From assembly GCA_902729315.2 (NCBI GenBank), contig LR746265.1:8303392-8367391 (forward strand): a stretch of DNA of 64,000 nt, in the 5' to 3' direction. Positions 23,776 through 34,954 of this stretch are shown piece by piece. The translations under genes were made by a program, and so were the position numbers. Source of the stretch: Spirodela intermedia. Lineage: Eukaryota; Streptophyta; Magnoliopsida; Alismatales; Araceae. A model generated the notes under the pieces. The model saw only the letters and a program-made list of their open reading frames with translations. It ran no database searches and was not told the DNA's origin. Every line of letters starts with the position of its first letter. Position 1 is the stretch's first letter.

Positions 23776-26560
23776 ATTTAATCGTGCTTATAAGCACGCA
23801 GAACAAAACATCGAAATTAAATCTTTAATCCAAAAGGAATAGGTCTAAATGAATTAATCTGAAAGGAATAGTTCTTACCATTGACTACTAAACTATTCAA
23901 CAACACCAATTTTCTAATTAACGCACTAGGATAAATTTTAATGCAAAGTTCTTATATACTAGGAGATGGTAGTCAATGATTTACTGTCTTTAATGTAAAA
24001 TGTTCTAAAATATTGAAACCTTGATTTTGACGAAATTTTATTGTTTGACATCATAAATTTCGCCTATACTAAAACAATATTGCTTTTATAATATTTTATT
24101 GTTAGACAAAGTTACATACGAAGACATTGATCTTCAGATAGTGTATAGTGGGTTTGATGATTTTGTTGTCAGTGAAACATCACATAAAAATAGAATGAAA
24201 ATTTAATTTTAAATATAATTCAAAATCTTCACTCATGAACCAAGATCCAAAAAATTAGGTGTAGTTCTGTTTTTTAGGAAATAATATTTATGTGCTTATA
24301 TGTAAAAAAGATATGTAAAGAAAGACATTTAGATACATCAAAAAGTACACAATAAACTTAATTAGAACAAAAAGTAGGAGATAGAAAGTGTTGGAGCCAC
24401 TAAAACCTGTGTTGGTCCACTAGCAAATGTTTATAGTGACCCCACCCATCAAAGGCTGGGGAGAGAAACTATGTTGACCCAAAAGTTAGCAGAGAAAAAG
24501 GATGATCTTCTCATGTAACACCTATGACATGGCCAAAGTTAGTGTTAGGTTCTATGCGTCAACAAATTACCAAGATATCAATAACAACACATCAGACAGG
24601 TACATGGATAAATAATGAAATAAAACCTGATGATTTGGAGTCGATGTTGATACCAAGCTGTTCTGTATCAAGTTAGGAAGCATTAGTTCAAATTCCAATT
24701 GAAATGATTGTAAAATAGCAAGAAAGGAAGATTAAAAGGTCAAAAGATATGACAAAAAAATCCCTATTCCGCTGATTATCTCCTGATACGTGGATCGCAT
24801 AGCTGTTATAATGGAAGTCGAGTTTCCATTGAATCTTGCCGATATATCAGAATTGGAAGAAAAGAAAAGCTGAGCCTTCGCTATAATGACCTCCCAATTC
24901 GGATGAAGGAAAGTCCTCTTACAGAGTAGAAAGGAAAAGAGTCACGAAAGCGCTTTCTACTATATTTAAATAACGAGAGAGTTCATCTCGACATTCAAGC
25001 TCATCCTGCTGCAGAGACGGAGGGGATTCTGTCAACTCTTAGAGAGTACTCCTGCACAGCTAGTTTCAATGAAATCTTTGTCTTGCATAGGTAGGTGATT
25101 ACTTCAAACAAGGTTTGCGGGATGAACAGAAGGCAACACGTGCTCGCTCTTTGGCCCATCATTCAAACAAGTGGGAGCATTACTCACACATGATCTATTG
25201 TTCCGTAGCAATAGAATCCTGCTCACGCTGCTTCGGCTACGCCTCTTCACCTTTCTCTTCGCACCGACAGCAGCACTGATGAACTTGGGAAGGGAGCAGT
25301 GATAGCCTCTTAATCGTTGAGTTAAGCTGTCAACTCTAATATTTATAACTGAACTTAGAACACAGAAATTAACTTTAAAGTCCTACTGAATTCAGGTCTA
25401 TCCTCTGGGATAACTATCGAATCCTTAATGTCACCTTCCACTCTCAAAGATTTATTGAAAGGAAAAAAAGCTAAAAAAACTATAGAAAAATAGTTTTTTT
25501 CTAATTTCTAGTGGCTGCTGCTACGTCTTCGCCAGCAAGAAGTCAGCAGCGACGAAGTGTAGGGAAGGGAGGAAAGAGAATAACCAACGTTCACAGGTAA
25601 ATCAATAGTCAAAGTGGAATCAAAATCATAGACATTGTTCCTGTTGTAAAAAACTTTCAATTATGAGATGAAAATGAAATTGCCCCTCTGTCATCCAAGG
25701 ACGGAATCAAAGCTATCGAAGCAAACTCTGAACAGAAAACTAACGGGAAAAAAAATGAATCAGCGGGAAAACGGTTTAGTCCTTACCGCTGCCTTGCTAT
25801 CTCTGTCTGTCACTTGGAGGAGAGAAGGTTTAACACTGAAAGAGAAGGCTCCGCCACAAAGCTCAGCTGACCGCAGATGCCATGATGGATGCTGCTGTGC
25901 TGACCTCCATCTGTGATGCAGCATCAATCCGCCTAATGTCAGGTCAGCAGGTGCCTAATCAGCAGCTGCAGGCGAACAAAGGAAAGAGTCAAGATACTTC
26001 ACGGGATCAACACTCTCGACAAAACCGTCTGTCGAAAGAACAGCACGGCGAGGAGAATGGTAGTGACTTGGCGTCATCTAAGGAAGGACAGTTTTAGTGC
26101 ACCATTCGTCCACAATGGCACCATAAATGCACCGAGAGGAGCGACTATCTTTATTACTAGCTTAACTTACGTTTTGCAAAAAGTTAGAAGAGAACCACGA
26201 GGCCGAGAGGAAGACAGAGAGCTTGAGAATGAGAGTTTCTTCTTTTTGATCTTTGATCCCGTCGCCCTAGCTTCGGTTGGTCGCGAGGACCGTGTTATTC
26301 CCGATCTATAATATTCTCTCTTCAGTTCTCTTCTTCTATCCCACTATCACCTTTGTCGTTGCTATCCCTTCTCCCTACATACCCATCCTTCTATCTCACG
26401 ATTCTCGAATACATTCCCATCGATACCTTATTTTCACAATCTATCACCCTGTGAAAGATTAGTACGAGGTCCCCTACAAGTCGGATCTCTCCACCATCCC
26501 CGTCGTTACTGTTGCCAAAGAATCAGCTAAATATACTACGACATTGCTAACAAATGATAA
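23776..26560. other. Intergenic region without a recognisable gene
   Basis: AT-rich to about 25000, then more mixed. A block at about 24560-24690 (ACAGGTACATGGATAAATAA and GATTTGGAG) recurs at 48700-48830, so similarity to the right side of copy 2 continues beyond a diverged stretch. GATACGTGGATCGCATAGCT at 24785 resembles a motif at 20986 and 45274 in the duplicated block. Short reading frames at 25668-26462 show no family features. Confidence 0.5.
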
Positions 26561-26991
26561 AACGTAAGGAGTCTTATGGCGATCAAGACTTCCCTGCATT
26601 GATAAAACGAATGGATCTTGCAGTTTAGGCAAACCGCTGAGTAGGATACCCGTAATTTAATAAATTAGATAATATCCTCTAAGGGGGCTAAGGTCATTTG
26701 AACATACAAAGGTGGTTATCCTATAGTCCCTCGTGCGACCGTAGCAGTAAAGTATATTAAATTAGCAAATGAAGCAGAGAGAGTGGAGAAGATATACTAG
26801 TGACTTTAGATCCGTTGGACGAAGGTTGACCGTTGACCATTGACCTTTATGTTGTCGGTTGACCGAGTGTGTTGATGGTTGGCCAGATGACTTGGATCAG
26901 GAGGCGGACTGGCGCGGTTCGAAGGAAGTGGCCCGTTTGGGCCAGGAAGCCAGGGCTCACGATCCGGTTTGATTAATACCCCAGCCGGAGG

Positions 26992-27031
<40 letters not shown>

Positions 27032-28320
27032 GGGGGCAAATCGGGCGAGGACGGTGAGAGAGAAGAGGAGGGTTAGCGACCTGGAGGGCGGCCGGAGGGC
27101 GGAATGGCGGCGATTGCGGGAACGGCTACGGTGGAGGCGGTCGGATGGTCGTGGAAATGGTGGTGGATGATGGTGGCTGCAGGTGGCGAGCGGTGAAGGA
27201 AGGGGAGGGCGTAGGTACGGCGGCAGAAGCAGGGATGGTAATGGTAGTTGGCGGCGGCAGGGAGTGAGAGGCGGAACGGTGATGGGCGGAGGCAGGGATG
27301 GAGGCGGTGGCAGCGGTGGACGGCGACAATGATTGTGTTGAGGCCATGGCCGCAAGTAAGGATCCACGTGGGCCAGGATCCGGATCCAAGGGCAGAACGC
27401 AATCGGGTATACAGATCCTGTGCAAGAAACAGCCCAACGGTCGGTGACAGCCGAGGACGGCGACCGATAAGATCCTCTTAACGATTAGCTGGTCGGGGCG
27501 TTAAGCAACCACGTAGATTCGGACAGAGTGACCAGACAATCCGGCAGCCCTCGCTTATAAGAACTAGGAGAAAAGAAGAAAAAGAACCTTGGAGACCCGC
27601 CATCTCGAAGAGGCGACCACGGAGAGACTCTTTCGAGAGTTCCCTGTATCCCTCCCGTGTATCTCTCCACTTTCCGTAGGTTCCTCATGCTCTTAGGACC
27701 CTCACTTTGTATTCAGGGTTCGTGAATCAGTGAAGTTCCAGCACCCTGTTTCTTCCCTTCCCCCTCGGTGCCCATCCTTAGCTCGAGGTCTGTCCGACCC
27801 AAATTGGGGCATCCATCAGATTGACGCCGGAGGTGAAAATGGGGGCGACGGCAGCGGGCATCAGGGACGACGAGATGCGGGCCTCTGGTTAATGCGAAGG
27901 CAAGCTGACGGCAACGGGATGGAAGGGAGAAGAAATGGGAGAAGAGAGTGGGGGGTGGGGAAGGAGAAGCTCCAGACCGGGAGCGGGGGGTCCTCCGACC
28001 AACCCAAGCTGGGGCGACTGGATCAAATGATCAGGTAAGCAAGCCACGCTTCAACTTCAAAATGCACTGTCCAAAAGCAGAGATCTTGACCAATTTATAG
28101 GCCTCAGCTAACAACTGAAACGGCGAAATGAAAGGAAAACAGACTTAATAAAAGGTGAACTCGCCCGTTTCAGGACGTTTGCGGTGACGACGTGAACGGC
28201 ACACAGTTGAGTTTTTGGCGAGATCCACGTCCTCCTCTATTGCACATCTCCAGCTCTTCACCTTGGCCGGCTCCACCTTCAAGCGATGGGGAGCTTGCAG
28301 CTGTGCTGCTACTGCTGCCG
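26560..28320. repeat. Dispersed repeat E, copy 1, with (GA)n microsatellite
   Basis: Segments of this region align with 39.3-40.68 kb in the same order. AAAGGTGGTTATCC is near 26709, GGGGTCCTCC...GGGGCGAC...GATCA near 27987-28032, TTTATAGGCCTCA near 28095 and GAGGTCCATGTCCTCC-like sequence near 28220. A GC-rich variable centre holds (GA)n at 26994-27027. The class is unknown: I see no polymerase, transposase or LTR-type termini. Pro/Arg/Ser-rich reading frames on both strands here follow base composition and are not called. Confidence 0.55.
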
Positions 28321-30435
28321 CAACTGTTCTCACCTCTGTCTGTCACTTAGGAGGGGAGCTCGCTGCTGCTGCTGCTACTGCTGCTGCGGCGTTGCCATCG
28401 TGTTGCGCCATCATCCACCACGCTTGCCACCACCTGTCACACGGAGGGAGGTGTGCCATCGCTGCCATCATTGTGCCCTAGTTTTCCGTCGCGGTCTGCC
28501 CCTTCTCTCTCGTCTCTTTCCCCCGCTCCGGATCAGCCTATTATTGGCCCTGATATAATCAGTCCATCATCAGGCCACATCTTTCATATATTCAAATAAT
28601 TTGAGGAAAAATTTATTTTTCCTACTGCTGATTTTTTGCACTTTTCCATCAATTAAGATATTTTTAAGGGTATATGCGTTGGGCGTTCATGCTAGTATAA
28701 GTTAAATCATTAAATAAACATTTCTCAAGCATGGTTTATTTCTCATGAAATATATTCTAAAATCTATTTAATATTTTACATTCGATCTACTTATCTTTGA
28801 CCTTAGTTAATGCGATATTTACTCTCATTTTTCTTTCACTAACATCCACAGATTAATCACTAACAAGTAGACAAAATTCGTCATTCGTAATGGAAAGACA
28901 AATGACATTAACTCACTTCTTTGCTAGACTGCCAACACGAAAACAGGGTCTCTGACTACTACGAAGAAACCAAACGAATTTGAAACTTGGCATGTGACAG
29001 GACCACATCCCATTCCAGACTTGAGGGATCAGACAAAAGAGCCAAACACGGTACAGTTAGAGGTGAAGTGGATTGCCCTCTCTCGTTGAAGGAGGGTCCG
29101 GAGGTAGATCATTGATCCTAGGATCACCAAAACCATTCAGACTCCAATGGCTTCCTTTATGACTGATGAATGGACCGTTTTACCCCTTGGACTCATTTTG
29201 TCTTTTGGGGCCTATTCTAAACTTACATTTGGAATGTATAGAAGGCCAGAATTTTGGAAGTGATATTTCAATCCTTAGTCACTCTGATTTGGGAGTTGGT
29301 CACAAGGCTCCTGTCACTCCAGCAGGGCTGGTCCCAACAACCCCATTGCTCCCAGTCAGAGCTCAGTCATCAGTGTCACTACACCTTTGGTCCCCCCCTC
29401 TAGCTCTCTTTCCTATCTCGGCTTCCTCTCTTGTCCCTCGACGAAAACCATTCAGGATGAGCAAGCTTTGGAGGATGGGGGAGGTGATGTGGGTAGAAAA
29501 TGGGAATGCATGAAAGCTATACAATCAAGAAAAATCACATAAAGATGAAACAGAATTCTAGGGATTCTCAGAATTATCAAGAAACACCTGCAATTGAAGA
29601 CAAAAGGATCTAGTAGTTTAAGAAACCACTAATAGGGTAACCCTAGTATTTACCATATGAGAAAATATTATCTCAAATCCGTCATTGAAGGTGCAAAATA
29701 GGCTGCAGGTTCATTGGCGGTGACAGGGTCCTCTTGACTAATCTAATCTTGGGTGACATGATCAAGTGATCAACAATGAATAATTCATCATAATCTTCAA
29801 CTGAAAAACTCCTCTCTTAGAGTCTGGTTCTCTTTTCATAGCTGACATAATATTAACTAACGGTAAAACATAATTGTTCTTTCTAGAGGATTTGTGATGA
29901 TGATGCAGGCAATAAATGCTCTTGGGCTGCCCTCCAGCTGATTTAGTTAAATCATCGTCATTTTCCTAGTTGTGCCATTCTGTTAGAGATGGATTCTATT
30001 GGAGCCACTTTTCCCGTTCAACATTTTGACCAGTTCCCTCATCTTTGGTCCCTCATCCCTAATGTCTTGGTGGAAGATGATTCAGAGCTGCATCAACTCC
30101 TATGGGTTGGAATAACTCGGCTCCAAAGAGGACTGATCCACTATATGTTGGTAATGCTCCCACCAATCTAGATGAAATAGTGACCAACTGTCACTTGAAA
30201 TCCACAAATCATCCAACGAAGGGTGATCTCAGTGAACAAGAAGCCTCCATTATTCTCCATTAAGATTATATATCATTTTTCCATGCAATATGTTCTCTAT
30301 TTGCTCTTGTCATTTGAGAAAAGTGGCTTGTAGACATTCAAGTACTCACAATGGATGGATTTGGCTCAAATAACCCACTTGGAATGTTTGGCAATATATC
30401 ATAAGAAAAAACTATCAACTATATTAAAGATGGAA
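28320..30435. other. Intergenic region, no gene recognised
   Basis: Contains a CTG/GCT-rich stretch (28345-28395) followed by AT-rich sequence. Near 29735-29780 a short piece (GGGTCCTCTTGACTAATCTA ... GATCAAGTGATCA) resembles the core of repeat E and may be a third, badly decayed E fragment. No conserved coding sequence found. Confidence 0.45.
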
Positions 30436-30745
30436 ATCATCCTTTTTTGATGTTTGTGGCAAACCCAGCATGAAATCTATGTTGATGTCTTCCCTTTGAC
30501 AATCCAATACAAGTAAAGGAGTATCTACTCCTAAGTTGTGTTTTGGGAATTTAGCTAGACACAAACACAACACTAAGAAACTATTTTGGCCACATCTTTT
30601 TTTTAGTCTCAAGTGAAAAATTCATTCTCCTACTAAATGAATGGTCTTATCTCTTCCAAAATGGTCAACTAATCCCCCTACATATATTTTCCATACCAAA
30701 AAGTCTCTTATTGATGCTCGTGGAATACATTTATAACCTCTTAAT
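30436..30745 (-). pseudogene. Chromovirus-type integrase fragment
   Basis: On the minus strand the translation follows the N-terminal zinc-binding domain and the start of the catalytic core of a Ty3/gypsy integrase. It reads KCIPRASIRDFL, GGLVDHFGRDKT, then (after a stop) LRLKK, CLAKFPKHNLGVDTPL and DINIDFMLGLPQTSKK. The HFGRDKT block and the spacing from there to DFxLGLP are typical of chromovirus-like elements. It differs from the Athila/Tat-like integrase at 4 kb, so it represents another lineage. Stops and loss of the downstream catalytic residues show it is dead. No LTR belonging to it was found nearby. Confidence 0.8.
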
Positions 30746-31575
30746 ACATGAGAATAAAAAAAGGTGCTTAAGGATGGAAATTATGTCTTAATAGAACCGT
30801 GTCAATGTTCTGATGATGCTGAGAGAACCAGTTTCTTTGATTTTCATCAACTCTGCCTAGGTGGGAAGAACTAGACCCCATCTATTATACTGTGGGCAGA
30901 CACTATATTACAAGGTATCACTAGAATGTAGACAGTACTTCAAATGTACAAGGTATCACCAGAATTCTCAACTTTCATAGAGAAAAATTTTTTAGTGGCT
31001 ATATTATCTATGCCCATGTCATATATACAATATGGCTGGTGGACACTTGGGTGTTCTGTTCACTTATAAAGAATAGGAAAGGCTTAAGTGACCAAATCAG
31101 TTAATTGATTGCAATGCAATGTACTCTATCTTTCTTCTTGATCTAACAGTTCACAATCTACTATTTTTCCTCCCTCTGAAGTCGATGATTATTTAGCTTG
31201 GATCTACAATAGGTAATTGCTGTCAGAAAAATTTGGAGAGTAAAACTAGAAATTGTTTTCCACCTTAAGGAGAATTATGTTTTGAGCATTGATATAATTA
31301 TGGTTATTCGGGATAGGTTCCAAACCACTTAAGAGGGTAGGCATTTACACTATTTTACAAATATATGACAGCATTCAAAATCATAAAATACTTAAGCATT
31401 GAGAAAGATTCATGATTCAGATAACATGCAACTTAGAGAATGTTCATTTTAGAACAATTTGAGAGCATTTGAAGCTTAAAAATCAAGAGGCCAAGGAATA
31501 TTTGTATCAAACTCAAATTAATCTTTAGAAAACTCATTTTTGCTGGAAGATCTCAGAACTCTCGCATTTGATGGT
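30746..31575. other. Intergenic region, no gene recognised
   Basis: AT-rich sequence between the integrase scrap and a solo LTR. It may be further unrecognisable remains of the same element. No supportable feature. Confidence 0.4.
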
Positions 31576-31580
31576 AGAGG

Positions 31581-33483
31581 TGATAAGTCTTCATTATCAT
31601 GAGTTAATAATTAGTAAATAATATAGTTTTAGCCTTAACTCATGATAAATAGACTTATATTTGTGTTAAAGCATGAAAAGTGGTTTTCAGTTGATTAACG
31701 TGAATTTTTGGGTAATTATGTGATTTTATACGATTTTTACAGTCTTAGTTTTGAGATAAATGAAGAACAAGAAATAAAAATAAAAATATTGCAAAATGGG
31801 GGGATCCGCCGGCCAGCCGGGCCCGCAAGCGGGTCGGAAGCGCAGTCGGGGAGTAGCCGCGAGCAGGGGCTCAAGCGGCTTGGTTGGATCGGTAGGGGCA
31901 CGTGTGCGCCACTCCCCTTCCACGTCACCGATGGTCAGCCGACTGTGGGGCAAGGAGTGGTCTACACACGAGAGGACTTTGCCTAGAAAGCTAACTTTAC
32001 TCTATATTCGCCCGAATAATCCGCCCACAACCGATGTGGGACTAAATCCACCTTGTAAGGGGCGGGCGACTGCCGCGGGTTCGAATCCTCCTAGAGTCAA
32101 AATTCATATATTTTTAACTGATTATCGCGACTTTCCTGCAGATCGCCGGTGAAGGATTAAGCAACCAGAATCGCTGGATCATCGGCGAAAATCTCGTCAA
32201 CGCGATTCGCGGAGCATTGCTACTAAAATTTCTGAACGATTCGCGATAAAAGGATCGCAATCCATCGAGTAAATCATCTCCGATTGATCGACGAACAAGC
32301 CGTCGTCGGGAAGAGGACGATCCGCCGGGAGACCAGTCGCCACCTCCTGAGAGCGTACCAGATGCGATGAAGAGCCTCCTCTTGCTGCGCGGACCTGAGG
32401 ATGAAGCTCCCTGACACGCGCCTCACCTCCATCCAGCCCCTCTCCGTCGGGTGACAGCCGCCGGAGAGCCGCAAAGTCGCCGTTTTTCCGCTCCGCCGGG
32501 TGACAGCCGCCGGAGACGATTCGACGACCCACTTCATTGGTCTCTAGACTTCGCGAGAAGATCTAGAGATTGCCCACGTCGTCTTTGTCCAAGGAGAGCC
32601 TTCGAGGCCGTGGACACTGCACGACGACCCTCCCGAACGCTCAGGATTCCGGTGCATCGCCGACGCGTCGCCGTCGCGACGCCGGAACTCTGTTTTCCTG
32701 CTTTATCTAGAGATTGCCCACGTCGTCTTTGTCCAAGGAGAGCCTTCGAGGCCGTGGACACTGCACGACGACCCTCCCGAACGCTCAGGATTCCGGTGCA
32801 TCGCCGACGCGTCGCCGTCGCGACGCCGGAACTCTGTTTTCCTGCTTTATCTAGAGATTGCCCACGTCGTCTTTGTCCAAGGAGAGCCTTCGAGGCCGTG
32901 GACACTGCACGACGATCCTCCCGAACGCTCAGGATTCCGGTGCATCGCCGACGCATCGCCGTCGCGACGCTGGAACTCTGTTTTCCTGCTTTCAATTTAA
33001 TTTACGCTTCATTTAGTGATACTTTGTTGATTTTTATTTACCAAACTATACTTCGTTCAATTACGATTCTTCCGGCTTTTACAGATCTTAATTTGATTAA
33101 TTGAGTCGTCTGTAATCGCCTACGTAAGAATCGCCGGGCGGAACTCTGTTTCCGCCTGATTCGCGTTCGCCGGGCGCTGACGTCATCCTGACGTCCGCAC
33201 CCTTATTTCCTTTTTTGTGAATTTTAAATATATTTCCTTTTTATTTCATAGTATAAAATTCGTAAGAAAATCGTACTCATTGAGAAAAATTCTGAATAAT
33301 TACCAGATATTATATTACATCCCTGTGATCGACCTGGAAAATTACCACTATTTTTGAGATTTTTATTGAATTATAATTGATCTATTTATTTTGAAATACT
33401 TCTAAATATCCGAAAATTCGTATTTTCTAGTTTTATAAATTTTAAATTTGCGTGATTTAACATACAACGACTGATTCACGTCA
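31581..33483 (+). repeat. Solo LTR, family A, with perfect 5-bp target duplication
   Basis: Starts TGATAAGTCTTCATTATC and ends GACTGATTCACGTCA. It is flanked by AGAGG at 31576-31580 and AGAGG at 33484-33488. With no internal domain, this is a solo LTR formed by recombination between the two LTRs of a full element. It has the highest CpG content of the A copies. The B-box-like GGTTCGAATCC is at 32078-32088. A 144-bp module is present three times (32561-32992), which makes it longer than the other copies. Confidence 0.95.
32561..32992 (+). repeat. Triplicated 144-bp module inside the solo A LTR
   Basis: Three head-to-tail units (32561, 32705, 32849), each beginning ATCTAGAGATTGCCCACGTC and ending near TTTTCCTGCTTT. 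Units 1 and 2 are nearly identical; unit 3 has a few substitutions (for example GACGATCC and ACGCATCG). The other A LTRs have one copy. Confidence 0.92.
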
Positions 33484-33488
33484 AGAGG

Positions 33489-34029
33489 CATCATACATTC
33501 ATGGTCTCTTACATAGCTTCTTCCATGTGAGAGTGAAGAGTTAGGTTATGACCCTAATTTTAATCGTTGGAGATTGCCAATGGATAGGGAAGGCCTCAAC
33601 TCTTACCTCTTTCGGCATATATCTAAAAAGTTAGATATTTTTTGACATGGTTTGAGACAAAAGGAACAGACTTTTTCAACTCATGGAGAGGGATTATGAT
33701 TTTTTGTTCTTTTTGGAACTAATGTTTGCGCTTTAAAGGTGAACCAACAGTTGGGTATTCCAAGGCCACCACAGTTATTATCCAAATATTTTTTTCTTAA
33801 AATACAGGATTTTTTAAAGTTTTTCCATGCTGATACGAGAGAATAGAAGTAGGCAATTTGGGAAATAGGTGTTCTCAAAATTTCTATCCACCAATAGAGA
33901 TTTTGCCATTTGATTCTGATTTATGTCTCCAACAGCAGTCCATGAGAACGACTCTATCAGGTGAAGCAAGGTGTTTTGACAGTTTCACTATAGAAATATA
34001 TCTACACATCTTCTCCCATCCTTTCAGAT
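33489..34029. other. Intergenic region, no gene recognised
   Basis: A short readable stretch at about 33545-33645 (translation containing DPNFNRWRLPMDREGLNSYL) looks coding-like but is not from a family I recognise and is open only briefly. Nothing else is supportable. Confidence 0.4.
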
Positions 34030-34185
34030 TCTGTGATGTGTCATTAACACTCTGTCCCTAGTTATCTGCACCTTCATGCCTCTGCCTTGCGTTCAAGGTG
34101 AACATCTTGCGTATCGACATTAGCATCCCAGGTGATATCAAGCTTCTGCTGAATCTCTTTGGGGTGTCCCTGCCAATCGGGTTCG
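34030..34185 (+). pseudogene. 8-cysteine domain pseudogene of the proline-rich protein family
   Basis: The plus strand reads CLCLAFKVNILRIDISIPGD then IKLLLNLFGVSLPIG. This aligns with the C-terminal half of the 8-cysteine domain of the two intact genes (CLCLAVKANILGLNIQFPGD and RPLLNLCGVTVPIG). The CxC pair is kept, but the seventh Cys is Phe, the last Cys is Ser and the stop codon is lost. Upstream, the CC pair is destroyed and the frame shifts near 34050. No proline tract or signal peptide remains. It is on the opposite strand to both intact genes. Confidence 0.82.
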
Positions 34186-34950
34186 TCAGTTCCTACTCGG
34201 AGAAGATAAAACTATCTGATTTTTTATTCCAAAAATGCTGAGGTATGTATTGAGCTCCACATCTGAAGTATGTTTGCGGTTGCATATTTCTCATCAATGG
34301 GTGTGCTCTGGTCTTTTTGTTCTTCGTGGTCTTTTTATGTATGTTGAAAATCTGGCAATGACACTATGTATCGCGTAGAGCACATTATTTGTTTAATGCT
34401 GAATCGTTGACACAGCAACACTTCGTGATCTTCTTAAATCTCAATATTTGATATTATTTCTTCAAAGCTTAATGTTCACATAGATGGGGAACCAATAGAA
34501 AGGACTAAAGACTGTCAGGTGTGAAGGATTGAGAGGTCCTCGTTTAGCTTGTTTGTAAGATTAAATCGGATGGATACACGGGGAATCATAATCTTATCAT
34601 CGATCATATTCTGTCATGATAGACATGTCAGAGTTGGCGGTCTGTGGAATTCCCCAAGTGAGGCAATTTTGGTAGATATGGCTTCGTTGAGAAGAGAAGG
34701 TCTTGAACCATTAGCAATTCTGGGATATGTTTCTTTCTGCAGAGTGGCCTTTCTCCATTTAAAACACATCAGTATCAGCCAAGCTGAACTGTGCATCTGC
34801 CTCCTCTAGACCTTTTTGTGCTTTCCAAAAGCTCTCAGAGGCCTTGATCTCGCGGCCACTGTTAGAGAAACTGACAATCAAGAGAAATTCGCATGGGTTT
34901 TCTGACGACCACAAGGTTCAGTCTTTCGACTTGAACCGGCCGACTCCCTT
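34186..34950. other. Intergenic region, no gene recognised
   Basis: Follows the 8-cysteine pseudogene. An 86-codon reading frame at 34549-34809 has no family features and is not called. Confidence 0.4.
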
Positions 34951-34954
34951 AATG

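Noticed and set aside
26806-27437. Several Pro/Ser/Arg-rich minus-strand reading frames
   Set aside because: They overlap one another in different frames, lie in a GC-rich repeat with a GA microsatellite, and are not kept in the second E copy.
32451-33104. 217-codon plus-strand and 153-codon minus-strand reading frames in the solo LTR
   Set aside because: Both arise because the 144-bp LTR module is a multiple of three and GC-rich. Other LTR copies do not preserve them.
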